5,155 nt of DNA, from contig CALFUG010000042.1 of NCBI GenBank assembly GCA_937928455.1, positions 1-5,155 on the forward strand, given 5' to 3'. Position 1 is the first letter of the stretch. Every line of letters begins with the position of its first letter. Under the pieces are notes generated by a model. It saw nothing but the letters and a program-made list of their open reading frames with translations. It was not told the origin of the DNA and made no database searches. This stretch comes from an uncultured Clostridia bacterium. GTDB taxonomy: Bacteria; Bacillota; Clostridia; Peptostreptococcales; Anaerovoracaceae. The translations under genes were made by a program, and so were the position numbers. Of this stretch, positions 1 through 5,155 are shown piece after piece.

Positions 1-140
1 TAGGCAGAACCAGAGTCAACGATTTGTTCACCGCCTTCAAGGGCAAGAACAGAGAGCTGTATGTCATCGGGGATGCCAAAGAAGTACGAAATATGACACC
101 TTCCAGCCATGAAGGATACTGGGTAGGTCGCACCATCTAG
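1..140 (+). CDS. NADH:flavin oxidoreductase / 2-enoate reductase family, C-terminal end only
   Basis: The frame starting at base 3 is open from the window edge to the TAG at 138-140 and gives the last 45 residues of a protein whose start lies outside the window. The tail contains a strand-plus-GD signature (LYVIGDA, visible residues 19-25), followed by HEGYWVGRTI at the very end. This matches the final part of the nucleotide-binding module of large Old Yellow Enzyme-type reductases (2-enoate reductase, 2,4-dienoyl-CoA reductase, BaiCD/BaiH-like). There the GD motif contacts FAD and the conserved EG helix ends the protein. Such enzymes use NADH, FMN, FAD and a 4Fe-4S cluster to reduce activated C=C bonds in the cytoplasm. 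A stop 73 bases before a carboxyltransferase gene on the same strand suggests one operon. The family call is fairly good; the substrate is unknown because the catalytic half is missing. Confidence 0.72.
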   Translation, partial: GRTRVNDLFTAFKGKNRELYVIGDAKEVRNMTPSSHEGYWVGRTI

Positions 141-152
141 TTGTTATACTAC

Positions 153-188
153 CGTGGCAGCCCGCCGGATTACCGGTGGGTTGCCACG
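153..188 (+). other. Strong intergenic RNA hairpin without U-tract
   Basis: The 16-base arms at 153-168 and 173-188 pair along their full length, with two G-U wobbles and a four-base ATTA loop. The next bases are CTTAAAATG, so there is no run of T as expected for an intrinsic terminator on this strand, and none lies on the other side for the minus strand. It sits between the oxidoreductase stop and the ribosome site of the carboxyltransferase gene. It may stabilise or process the 3' end of the upstream message, or act as a partial terminator lowering downstream expression. The structure is certain on paper; the role is inferred. Confidence 0.7.
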
Positions 189-200
189 CTTAAAATGCAG

Positions 201-207
201 AGAGGTG
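201..207 (+). promoter_or_regulatory. Ribosome binding site supporting the TTG start at 214
   Basis: AGAGGTG ends six bases before the TTG at 214, a normal Shine-Dalgarno spacing. A second purine patch, AGGAG at 209-213, touches the start codon and is too close to serve. No ATG is available near the conserved N-terminus, so this site decides in favour of the TTG. Confidence 0.7.
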
Positions 208-213
208 TAGGAG

Positions 214-1758
214 TTGGATAAAAATTCAGTGTATGAACGTTTTGAAAAGCTAGAGAGCAAGAAAAAAATAAGCGAAGAGGATATTAAAAAAATTCATGAA
301 ACAGGTAAGCTGACAGCGGAAGAGCGAATTCAAGAATTATTTGATGACTCCACTTTTGAAAATACAGATTTATGGATAAAAAATCGTTGTACCAACTTTG
401 GCTTGGATAAAAAGGAAACCAGAAACGAAGGCGTAGTGGTGGGCTTCGGAAAAATCAACGGCCGCACAGTATGTGGCTACGCCAACGATTCTACCGTGAT
501 GGGCGGTTCCTTGGGAGAAGCTCAGGGAATTAAGATTTGTAATATGCTGGATTTGGCCATGAAATCCGGAGTGCCCATCGTAGGATTAAGTGACGCCGCA
601 GGGGCTCGCATACAAGAAGGGGTGGCGGGTCTCCATGGGTACTGCTCGGTATTTGGAAAAACCAGCGTTGCCTCCGGTTGGATTCCTCAAATTACTGTGA
701 TTATGGGAACCAGTGCCGGCGGTACCGCCTATGCGGCGGCCTTGACAGATTTTATCATTATCGTGAATCCTACCGGCAAGATGTTTATTACGGGGCCTGC
801 CGTCATCAAAGCAGTAACGGGAGAGGAAGTAACCTTTGATCAGTTGGGCGGAAGCACGGTCCACGGAACAAAAACAGGCCTGGCTCATTTTGTGGTGAAT
901 TCCGAAGAAGAGGCTTTTCAATTGACCCGACGACTTCTATCTTTTTTGCCGGCCAACAGCAAAGAAAAGCCGCCAGAATACTTATGCGAAGATCCTGTGG
1001 AACGCCTCATTCCTCAAGTGAAAGACATTCTTCCGGATGGGCCCAACAAAGGATATGACATGAAAGATATCATCCGGGCTACCGTAGATAACGGAGACTT
1101 CTTTGAAGTTCAGGAAGGATTTGCCAGAAACATGGTGGTGGGATTTGCTCGTATGAAGGGGAAAACCGTGGGGATCGTGGCTAATCAACCGAAAGTATTG
1201 GCAGGTTGCATCGATATCGATGCTTCTTGGAAAGCTGCCCGATTTGTCAGGTTCTGTGACTCCTTTAATATTCCCCTTCTGACCTTTGCAGATTGCCCCG
1301 GCTATTTACCGGGAGTAAGTCAGGAGCACAACGGAATCATTCGAAACGGTGCGAAAATGTTGTTTTCTTACTCCGAGGCCACTGTACCGAAAATCAAGAT
1401 TGTAGTTCGCAAAGATTATGGGGGAGCCTATTCTGCCATGTGTGGGAAAGGGCTGGGAGCCGACTTCGTAGTGGCTTTCCCCACTGCGGAGATTGCGGTG
1501 ATGGGAGCAGAAGGAGCGGCCAATATCGTATTCAAGCAGGAAATCGAAAAGGCAGACAATAAAGAAGAAAAACGTCGAGAAATGATTGCAGCCTATGAGG
1601 AAGAATATCTGAATCCTTATAAAGCAGCGGAGTATGGCATTGTAGACGACATTATTGATCCATCTAGGCTTCGTCAGAAGCTAATCGCATACCTAGACAT
1701 TCTGGCGGATAAGGATATTCCAACACCCTATAAGAAACATTCAAATATACCACTATAA
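214..1758 (+). CDS. Biotin-dependent acyl-CoA carboxyltransferase subunit (PccB/MmdA family)
   Basis: This 514-residue protein has the length and full layout of the beta subunit of propionyl-CoA carboxylase and the alpha subunit of methylmalonyl-CoA decarboxylase. Both move a carboxyl group between carboxybiotin and an acyl-CoA in the cytoplasm. The two crotonase-like halves are visible. The N-half has ARIQEG (131-136) and the glycine-rich oxyanion motif GTSAGG (165-170). The C-half has ADCPGYLPG (359-367), the second glycine site KDYGGAY (400-406), PTAEIAVMGAEGA (423-435) and the typical end KKHSNIPL. Most PccB/MmdA proteins have Asp after GGAY; here it is Ser407, so the substrate may not be propionyl- or methylmalonyl-CoA. 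No biotin carrier, biotin carboxylase or sodium-pump membrane subunit is in the window, so carboxylase and decarboxylase roles cannot be separated. TTG is the start. The CoA-transferase gene follows after 19 bases, suggesting co-transcription. Confidence 0.93.
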   Translation: MDKNSVYERFEKLESKKKISEEDIKKIHETGKLTAEERIQELFDDSTFENTDLWIKNRCTNFGLDKKETRNEGVVVGFGKINGRTVCGYANDSTVMGGSLGEAQGIKICNMLDLAMKSGVPIVGLSDAAGARIQEGVAGLHGYCSVFGKTSVASGWIPQITVIMGTSAGGTAYAAALTDFIIIVNPTGKMFITGPAVIKAVTGEEVTFDQLGGSTVHGTKTGLAHFVVNSEEEAFQLTRRLLSFLPANSKEKPPEYLCEDPVERLIPQVKDILPDGPNKGYDMKDIIRATVDNGDFFEVQEGFARNMVVGFARMKGKTVGIVANQPKVLAGCIDIDASWKAARFVRFCDSFNIPLLTFADCPGYLPGVSQEHNGIIRNGAKMLFSYSEATVPKIKIVVRKDYGGAYSAMCGKGLGADFVVAFPTAEIAVMGAEGAANIVFKQEIEKADNKEEKRREMIAAYEEEYLNPYKAAEYGIVDDIIDPSRLRQKLIAYLDILADKDIPTPYKKHSNIPL

Positions 1759-1766
1759 ACAATAAT

Positions 1767-1773
1767 AGGTGAG
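1767..1773 (+). promoter_or_regulatory. Ribosome binding site deciding the CoA-transferase start
   Basis: AGGTGAG lies four bases before the ATG at 1778. An in-frame GTG at 1769 is part of this same site and so is unlikely to be the start. A further ATG at 1790 has no good site in front of it. Confidence 0.65.
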
Positions 1774-1777
1774 AAAA

Positions 1778-2926
1778 ATGAGAAACAAAATGCTAGAAGG
1801 AATTAAAGTAATCGATTTATCCAGAAATTTGGCCGCACCCTTTGCCACCATGATTTTGTCGGATTTAGGGGCGGAAGTGATAAAAGTGGAACAGCCAGGA
1901 ACTGGGGACGATGCCAGAAGATGGGGCCCCTTGATGGGAGATAAGAGTGGTTATTTCCTCAGCGTGAACCGGGGGAAGAAATCCGTAATTCTAAACCTTA
2001 AAGAGGAGGGGGCGAAAGAGAAGTTGGCGGAGTTGATTCGGGAAGCCGACGTGATGGTAGACAACTTCCGTCCGGGAGTTTTGGATAAGTGGGGCATCAC
2101 CCAAGAGTGGGTAGACTCTATTAACCCGAGGTTAATATTTGCTTCTCTGACGGGATTTGGACATACCGGCCCCTACCGGGAGAAGGCCGCCTTTGACTTA
2201 GTGGTTCAAGGATACGGGGGACTGATGAGCGTAACCGGCAGCAGCCCAGACTCGGTACCGACACGGGTAGGGATTTCCATTGGTGATCTGGCGGCAGGAC
2301 TGTATTTGGCCATTGGTATTGTTGCGGATTTGTATGCTAGAGAACATACCAATCAGGGAGACCGTTTGGATGTTGCTATGCTGGATTGCCAAGTAGCTCT
2401 ATTAGAAAACATTATGATTCGCTACTATGCATCGGGAGAAATCCCTAAGCCGGCGGGAAATCGTCACGCATCCATTACTCCTTTTGAAATGTATCCCAGT
2501 AGCGACGGATATTTGATTGTATGTGCCGGTAACGAAAAACAGTGGGGTGTTTTGTGTCAAGTCATTGGACATCCGGAATTGGAAAAGGACGAGAAGTACG
2601 TTACCAATGATTTGAGAAACGAGAACCATGATCAGCTTTATGCCATTATTGCTTCCGTATTGAAAGAAAAAACCACCAAAGAGTGGATTACGATTCTAGA
2701 AGAGGCCGGCGTTCCTTGCGGACCTGTCAATAACATTAAGGACGTCATGGAAAACGAGCAGGTGCTGGCTAGGGATATGGTAGTGACGGTGGATTATCCC
2801 GACATTGGACCTGTGAAGTCTCCGGGAAATCCCATTAAGACCAAGAATTATCAGGTTGATCTCAACAGGCTGGCTCCGGATTTAGGTCAGCATAATAAAG
2901 AAATCCTTGGCGAAGGTGAAGTGTAA
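1778..2926 (+). CDS. CaiB/BaiF family (class III) CoA-transferase
   Basis: This 382-residue protein moves CoA between an acyl-CoA and a free carboxylic acid in the cytoplasm through aspartyl anhydride intermediates. Family marks in order are: LEGIKVIDLS at the N-terminus (about 6-15); GAEVIKVEQPGTGD (31-44) and NRGKKSVILNLK (64-75) in the CoA-binding part; ADVMVDNFRPGVLDKWG (90-106); the motif IGDLAAG (168-174); and the glycine-loop region CAGNEKQW (249-256). Asp170 in the IGDLAAG motif matches the catalytic Asp of formyl-CoA transferase and the equivalent Asp of alpha-methylacyl-CoA racemase. The length is normal (about 380-430). The preferred start is ATG 1778; GTG 1769 would add three residues but lies inside the ribosome site. 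It follows the carboxyltransferase closely and is the last gene before a strong terminator. A racemase of the same fold is possible but less likely; the acid handled is unknown. Confidence 0.92.
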   Translation: MRNKMLEGIKVIDLSRNLAAPFATMILSDLGAEVIKVEQPGTGDDARRWGPLMGDKSGYFLSVNRGKKSVILNLKEEGAKEKLAELIREADVMVDNFRPGVLDKWGITQEWVDSINPRLIFASLTGFGHTGPYREKAAFDLVVQGYGGLMSVTGSSPDSVPTRVGISIGDLAAGLYLAIGIVADLYAREHTNQGDRLDVAMLDCQVALLENIMIRYYASGEIPKPAGNRHASITPFEMYPSSDGYLIVCAGNEKQWGVLCQVIGHPELEKDEKYVTNDLRNENHDQLYAIIASVLKEKTTKEWITILEEAGVPCGPVNNIKDVMENEQVLARDMVVTVDYPDIGPVKSPGNPIKTKNYQVDLNRLAPDLGQHNKEILGEGEV

Positions 2927-2970
2927 TTTCTGCAACCACCACCCTAGCAGAACTCCAACCTATCGCCAAT

Positions 2971-3008
2971 AAACCCGGATTTTCATGAAAGATCCGGGTT
3001 TTAATTTA
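2971..3008 (+). terminator. Intrinsic terminator after the CoA-transferase gene
   Basis: A perfect 10-bp stem, AAACCCGGAT (2971-2980) with ATCCGGGTTT (2992-3001), encloses an 11-base loop. The loop can itself pair TTTC with GAAA. TTTTAATTT runs through and past the 3' arm. It lies 45 bases after the CoA-transferase stop and is the likely end of the catabolic operon. Confidence 0.88.
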
Positions 3009-3009
3009 C

Positions 3010-3041
3010 TTGCAAATACTGGAGCGAAATGCAAAGATAAT
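3010..3041 (+). promoter_or_regulatory. Weak candidate promoter for the split-barrel gene
   Basis: A gene following a strong terminator needs its own promoter. The best match is TTGCAA (3010-3015) with GATAAT (3036-3041), but the 20-base spacer is longer than the usual 16-18. TAGTAT at 3041-3046 is an alternative -10 without a convincing -35. This is a location guess rather than a firm promoter. Confidence 0.25.
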
Positions 3042-3084
3042 AGTATTAGAAAAAGTGTCGGGTTATAGGAGGCGGAGAGATAAC

Positions 3085-3648
3085 ATGAGAAGAAAAGACC
3101 GGGAGATGAACCGAGAATTTGCAGAAGCGGTTATCGACAAGGCAAAGTATGGAGTGGTATCCATTTTTGATGATGGCTCGGAAGTCCCCTATAGCATTCC
3201 CCTTTCCATAGTACGGGATGGAGACGTCCTATATTTCCATTCTGCGAAAGAAGGCAGGAAAGTGGACTTGTTATCGAAAGTGGGGAAGGTAAGGGTGGTT
3301 TTTGTAGGGGAAGTACAAGTTCCGGATCTATATTCCAAAGAAGAGTTGGATGAAATGGTTCAAGACAATGAGAAGACCATTCAGTTAATCAGCAGTGTGT
3401 TTACTACCCAGTTTGAGTCCGCCGTTGTTACGGGAACAATCACTGAAGTAAAGGATTTGGAAGAGAAGGTATTGGCTTTACGATTGATATGCGAAAAATA
3501 TACGCCGGAGAAAATGGACTATTTTGATCATGCTGTGAAATCAGGGGAGCCACGAACGAACATCTATCGTATCCAAATAGAAACCTTGACGGGAAAAAGA
3601 AAAAAATACGATGAAGAAGGCAAGGAAATGAAGTGGGGCAGGATGTAA
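3085..3648 (+). CDS. Nim-like pyridoxamine 5'-phosphate oxidase-related (FMN-binding split barrel) protein
   Basis: This 187-residue protein resembles the NimA/COG3467 branch of the pyridoxamine-phosphate-oxidase-like split-barrel family. The N-terminus begins MRRKDRE, as in many clostridial members. Next come strand pairs around GVVSIFDDGSEVPYSIPLS (23-41) and the flavin-binding segment LYFHSAKEGRKVDLL (49-63). A later conserved stretch, ESAVVTGTITEVKDLEEK (111-128), leads into the helix ALRLICEKYTP (131-141). Members bind FMN or another flavin; some reduce nitroimidazoles, but most have no known substrate, so no specific reaction is claimed. The ATG at 3085 has GGAG at 3074-3077 and AGGAGG further up at 3067-3072, and it keeps the conserved MRRKDRE. 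The frame extends upstream to a TTG at 3010, which lies in the likely promoter region. Terminators on both sides indicate a single-gene unit, separate from the catabolic operon. Confidence 0.85.
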   Translation: MRRKDREMNREFAEAVIDKAKYGVVSIFDDGSEVPYSIPLSIVRDGDVLYFHSAKEGRKVDLLSKVGKVRVVFVGEVQVPDLYSKEELDEMVQDNEKTIQLISSVFTTQFESAVVTGTITEVKDLEEKVLALRLICEKYTPEKMDYFDHAVKSGEPRTNIYRIQIETLTGKRKKYDEEGKEMKWGRM

Positions 3649-3652
3649 TTTC

Positions 3653-3700
3653 TTGACAGCAGGCGTTCTAATGATTAGTAATTGATTATAATGATTAGAA
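3653..3700. repeat. Three 10-bp AT-rich tandem repeats with an overlapping inverted repeat
   Basis: Just after the split-barrel gene come TAATGATTAG (3669-3678), TAATTGATTA (3679-3688) and TAATGATTAG (3689-3698). They run head to tail with a 10-base period, close to one DNA turn. Each unit is nearly palindromic (TAAT...ATTA). The block is also an inverted repeat: TTCTAATGATTA (3666-3677) pairs with TAATGATTAGAA (3689-3700) with one central mismatch. A TTGACA box is at 3653-3658, with a poor -10 (TAGTAA, 3676-3681) at 17 bases and a perfect TATAAT (3687-3692) too far away at 28. It could be a protein-binding site or a weak promoter/operator; a chance AT-rich pattern is possible. Confidence 0.5.
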
Positions 3701-3725
3701 CCATTAGATTCGCTCAATAATGTAG

Positions 3726-3757
3726 ACACTTGGCATGCCATTGGCCAAGTGTTTTTA
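3726..3757 (+). terminator. Intrinsic terminator after the split-barrel gene
   Basis: A perfect 9-bp stem, ACACTTGGC (3726-3734) with GCCAAGTGT (3744-3752), has a nine-base loop and is followed by TTTTT (3752-3756). It lies 77 bases after the gene's stop. No T-run follows the stem on the other strand, so it acts rightward. Confidence 0.85.
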
Positions 3758-4009
3758 CTTGATGAACGGATTATTACCATTTTGTTGCAAAACCTTACAT
3801 TACATTGTTCAGATTTGCCATTTTCTGCTTGAAAAATCAACCTTTGTATTGAGAAAAATCATCAAGAGGAATATAATGAATTATATGACAATTTCCGACA
3901 ACTAAAACAATCAACGGCTGTCGGCTGGCGTCAATGTTTCATTATCGATAAGAGGAAGGCTTGTTTTTTTTATACCAAAAATAATAGCGAACTTACCCGG
4001 GAGTTCAAC
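3758..4009. other. Intergenic spacer and leader before the pyrophosphohydrolase operon
   Basis: These 252 bases are AT-rich and hold no convincing gene. The one clear signal is the promoter at 3849-3877. Downstream of it, CCGACA (3895-3900) can pair with TGTCGG (3919-3924) and TGAC (3886-3889) with GTCA (3930-3933). This makes a loose stem with a large loop near the expected RNA 5' end. A run of eight T (3964-3971) has no stem before it, so it is not a terminator. The reading frame of the next gene stays open back to 3833 but offers no ATG, GTG or TTG codon. The part before the promoter (3758-3848) shows nothing recognisable. Confidence 0.5.
3849..3877 (+). promoter_or_regulatory. Sigma-A-type promoter for the pyrophosphohydrolase / nuclease-ATPase operon
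   Basis: TTGAGA (-35, 3849-3854) and a perfect TATAAT (-10, 3872-3877) are separated by exactly 17 bases. Transcription would begin near 3884 and give a leader of about 125 bases before the ATG at 4010. This is the best promoter match in the window and lies between a terminator and a two-gene operon on the same strand. Confidence 0.7.
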
Positions 4010-4342
4010 ATGAAAGAGGAAACCTTAAAAGAGATTATCAAATTCCGAAACGATAGGGATTGGAAACAATATCACAATCCCAAGGATTTGGCAATCTCTC
4101 TTTCATTGGAAGCAGCGGAACTTCTGGAGAACTTTCAGTGGTCTACTTCAGAAGAATCCGTAAGCAAGAGGCTAACACAAATGAAGGAAGAACTAGCGGA
4201 TGTTCTGATTTATGCCGTTCTGTTTGCAGAATCTACAGGGTTAGATCTGGACCAAATTGTGATGGACAAGCTGACAATCAACCAGAAGAAGTATCCGGCA
4301 GATAAAGCCTTTGGTAAAAAAGAAAAATACACGGAGTTATAG
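4010..4342 (+). CDS. MazG-like nucleotide pyrophosphohydrolase (RS21-C6/dCTPase-type)
   Basis: This 110-residue all-helical protein fits the small MazG-like/RS21-C6 branch of the all-alpha NTP pyrophosphohydrolases. These split (d)NTPs into NMP and pyrophosphate with Mg2+ in the cytoplasm. The N-terminal KFRNDRDWKQYHNPKDLA (11-28) is typical of this branch. The metal-binding signature is complete: ExxE at Glu34-Glu37 (EAAE) and ExxD at Glu61-Asp64 (ELAD). The C-terminal KYP motif (94-96) follows. Members usually form dimers or tetramers and many prefer dCTP or modified dCTP, but the substrate cannot be told here. The start is ATG 4010 with GGGAG (3999-4003) six bases before it. Its stop lies one base before the next gene's ATG, so the two proteins are probably made together. 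That link to a nuclease-ATPase suggests a role beyond housekeeping nucleotide cleaning. Confidence 0.9.
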   Translation: MKEETLKEIIKFRNDRDWKQYHNPKDLAISLSLEAAELLENFQWSTSEESVSKRLTQMKEELADVLIYAVLFAESTGLDLDQIVMDKLTINQKKYPADKAFGKKEKYTEL

Positions 4343-4343
4343 G

Positions 4344-5155
4344 ATGCTGGTATACGCGGAAGAGAAAAAAGACTTCATGCTGCATGTAAGGGACAACCAA
4401 ATTTCCAAAATTGTAGCAGATCAGTTAAAACAGAAAATGGGGCGGAGAGTGGGCTCTTCCGAACTGAACTCATGGCGAGTTTCTCTTCAGCATATGAGAA
4501 ATATATTAGATGACCCCAACATCCCAGACAATTCGGGAATTGCCATTGAGTACAACATTCCTCAAACAGGTCGGAGAATTGATTTTATCGTGTCCGGGTA
4601 TGACGAAAATGACGACAGCAATATTGTCATTGTTGAGCTGAAACAATGGGATAGAGCAGATATAACTACTATGGATGCCACCGTATCTGTAGCAAAGTTT
4701 GGAAATGTGCTTCATCCCTCTTATCAAGCCTGGTCCTACAAGACCTATATGGAAGATTACAACACTACGATTCAAGAAGAAAGCATCGGACTATACCCCT
4801 GTGCTTACCTCCATAATTATATAGAAGATATTGATATGCCTGTGATCCAAAACGAATTCTATGGAGAGTATTTGGAAAAATCACCGGCATTTTTGATGGA
4901 TGATAACGAGAAGCTACGGGATTTTATTAAGCGTTTTATCAAACACGGAGATAGCAAAGAGGTCCTCTATCGGATAGAGGCGGGCAAAATTCGTCCTTCC
5001 AAAAATCTGGCGAATAGCTTGGTTTCAATGGTACAAGGAAAACCAGAATTTATTTTGATTGATGACCAGAAGCTTTGCTATGAGAAAGCATTGGATATGG
5101 CGGATTCCGTAACTAACGAAAAAAAGAGAGTTCTTATTGTAAGGGGAGGCGCTGG
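4344..5155 (+). CDS. PD-(D/E)XK nuclease-like domain fused to DUF2075-type P-loop ATPase/helicase, truncated by window end
   Basis: The frame is open from ATG 4344 to the window end, giving 270 residues of a longer protein. GGAG (4333-4336), inside the end of the previous gene, lies seven bases before the ATG, and the genes are one base apart, a sign of coupled translation. Residues 65-135 look like a PD-(D/E)XK nuclease core: Glu69 (AIEYNIP), Asp80 in RRIDF (78-82), Glu98-x-Lys100 in VIVELKQW (95-102), and Gln128-AWS-Tyr132, which fits the QxxxY motif of RecB-like nucleases. A linker (about 140-240) leads to KRVLIVRGGA (261-270). This is the strand and first residues of a Walker A loop, cut before the expected GK[ST]. 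The order matches proteins annotated as DUF2075 / Schlafen-group-3-like DNA/RNA helicase domain proteins. Cleavage of DNA or RNA and ATP use are inferred from motifs. Confidence 0.82.
   Translation, partial: MLVYAEEKKDFMLHVRDNQISKIVADQLKQKMGRRVGSSELNSWRVSLQHMRNILDDPNIPDNSGIAIEYNIPQTGRRIDFIVSGYDENDDSNIVIVELKQWDRADITTMDATVSVAKFGNVLHPSYQAWSYKTYMEDYNTTIQEESIGLYPCAYLHNYIEDIDMPVIQNEFYGEYLEKSPAFLMDDNEKLRDFIKRFIKHGDSKEVLYRIEAGKIRPSKNLANSLVSMVQGKPEFILIDDQKLCYEKALDMADSVTNEKKRVLIVRGGA

Noticed and set aside
586..921. Minus-strand frame inside the carboxyltransferase gene
   Set aside because: It is a shadow frame of a strongly conserved gene on the other strand, with no recognisable domain of its own.
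1208..1223. Perfect 16-bp palindrome GCATCGATATCGATGC
   Set aside because: It lies inside the carboxyltransferase gene and is produced by codons for Cys-Ile-Asp-Ile-Asp-Ala, a conserved part of the protein. There is no spacer or second copy, so coding constraint plus chance explains it.
3541..3840. Minus-strand frame of 99 codons covering the end of the split-barrel gene, repeats and terminator
   Set aside because: It overlaps a well-supported gene, runs across a terminator stem, has no clear ribosome site and its product resembles no family I know. I also considered a transposase remnant but saw no transposase motif.
3876..3905. Short upstream frame MNYMTISDN after a purine-rich site
   Set aside because: Its ATG overlaps the -10 box, so the main promoter would not transcribe it, and nine codons without a regulatory pattern are not evidence of a leader peptide.
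3958..3972. Run of eight T suggesting a terminator before the pyrophosphohydrolase gene
   Set aside because: No complementary stem can be formed directly upstream, so an intrinsic terminator or attenuator is not supported.
4506..4775. Minus-strand frame inside the nuclease-ATPase gene
   Set aside because: It lies across the conserved nuclease motifs of the plus-strand protein and shows no domain, so it is a shadow frame; an antisense toxin or antitoxin gene is not supported.

Overview
The window looks like part of the chromosome of an anaerobic, acid-fermenting member of the Bacillota, most likely class Clostridia. This is an inference from three things: family-level resemblance of the proteins (clostridial-type flavin-dependent enoate reductase end, biotin-dependent decarboxylase/carboxylase carboxyltransferase, class III CoA-transferase, Nim-like split-barrel protein), purine-rich Shine-Dalgarno sites, and moderate base composition that becomes AT-rich between genes. 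All genes read on the + strand.

Region 1 (1-3008) is the end of a catabolic operon. It holds the last 45 codons of a flavin/NADH oxidoreductase of the 2-enoate/2,4-dienoyl-CoA reductase type. A 16-bp hairpin without a U-tract follows, then a complete carboxyltransferase subunit (514 aa, TTG start) and a complete CaiB/BaiF-type CoA-transferase (382 aa from the preferred ATG). A clear intrinsic terminator at 2971-3008 closes the unit. Together they suggest a pathway in which an organic acid is activated by CoA exchange, the acyl-CoA is (de)carboxylated with a biotin carrier encoded elsewhere, and a double bond is reduced by the flavoenzyme. The substrate cannot be read from this window.

Region 2 (3009-3757) is a single gene for a Nim-like FMN-binding split-barrel protein (187 aa). 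It is followed by an AT-rich block with three 10-bp tandem repeats and by its own intrinsic terminator.

Region 3 (3758-5155) starts with about 250 bases without a gene. This stretch contains a good sigma-A-type promoter (TTGAGA, 17 bases, TATAAT) reading rightward. Behind it lies a tight two-gene operon: a small MazG/RS21-C6-like nucleotide pyrophosphohydrolase (110 aa) and, one base later, a large protein cut off by the window end. The visible 270 residues of the second protein carry a PD-(D/E)XK nuclease-like domain and the first part of a P-loop, as in nuclease-DUF2075 helicase proteins. This pair, a nucleotide-pool enzyme plus a nuclease-ATPase, is the most interesting part of the window and the best candidate for a defence or genome-maintenance module. 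No RNA genes, CRISPR arrays, complete insertion sequences or attachment sites were seen.
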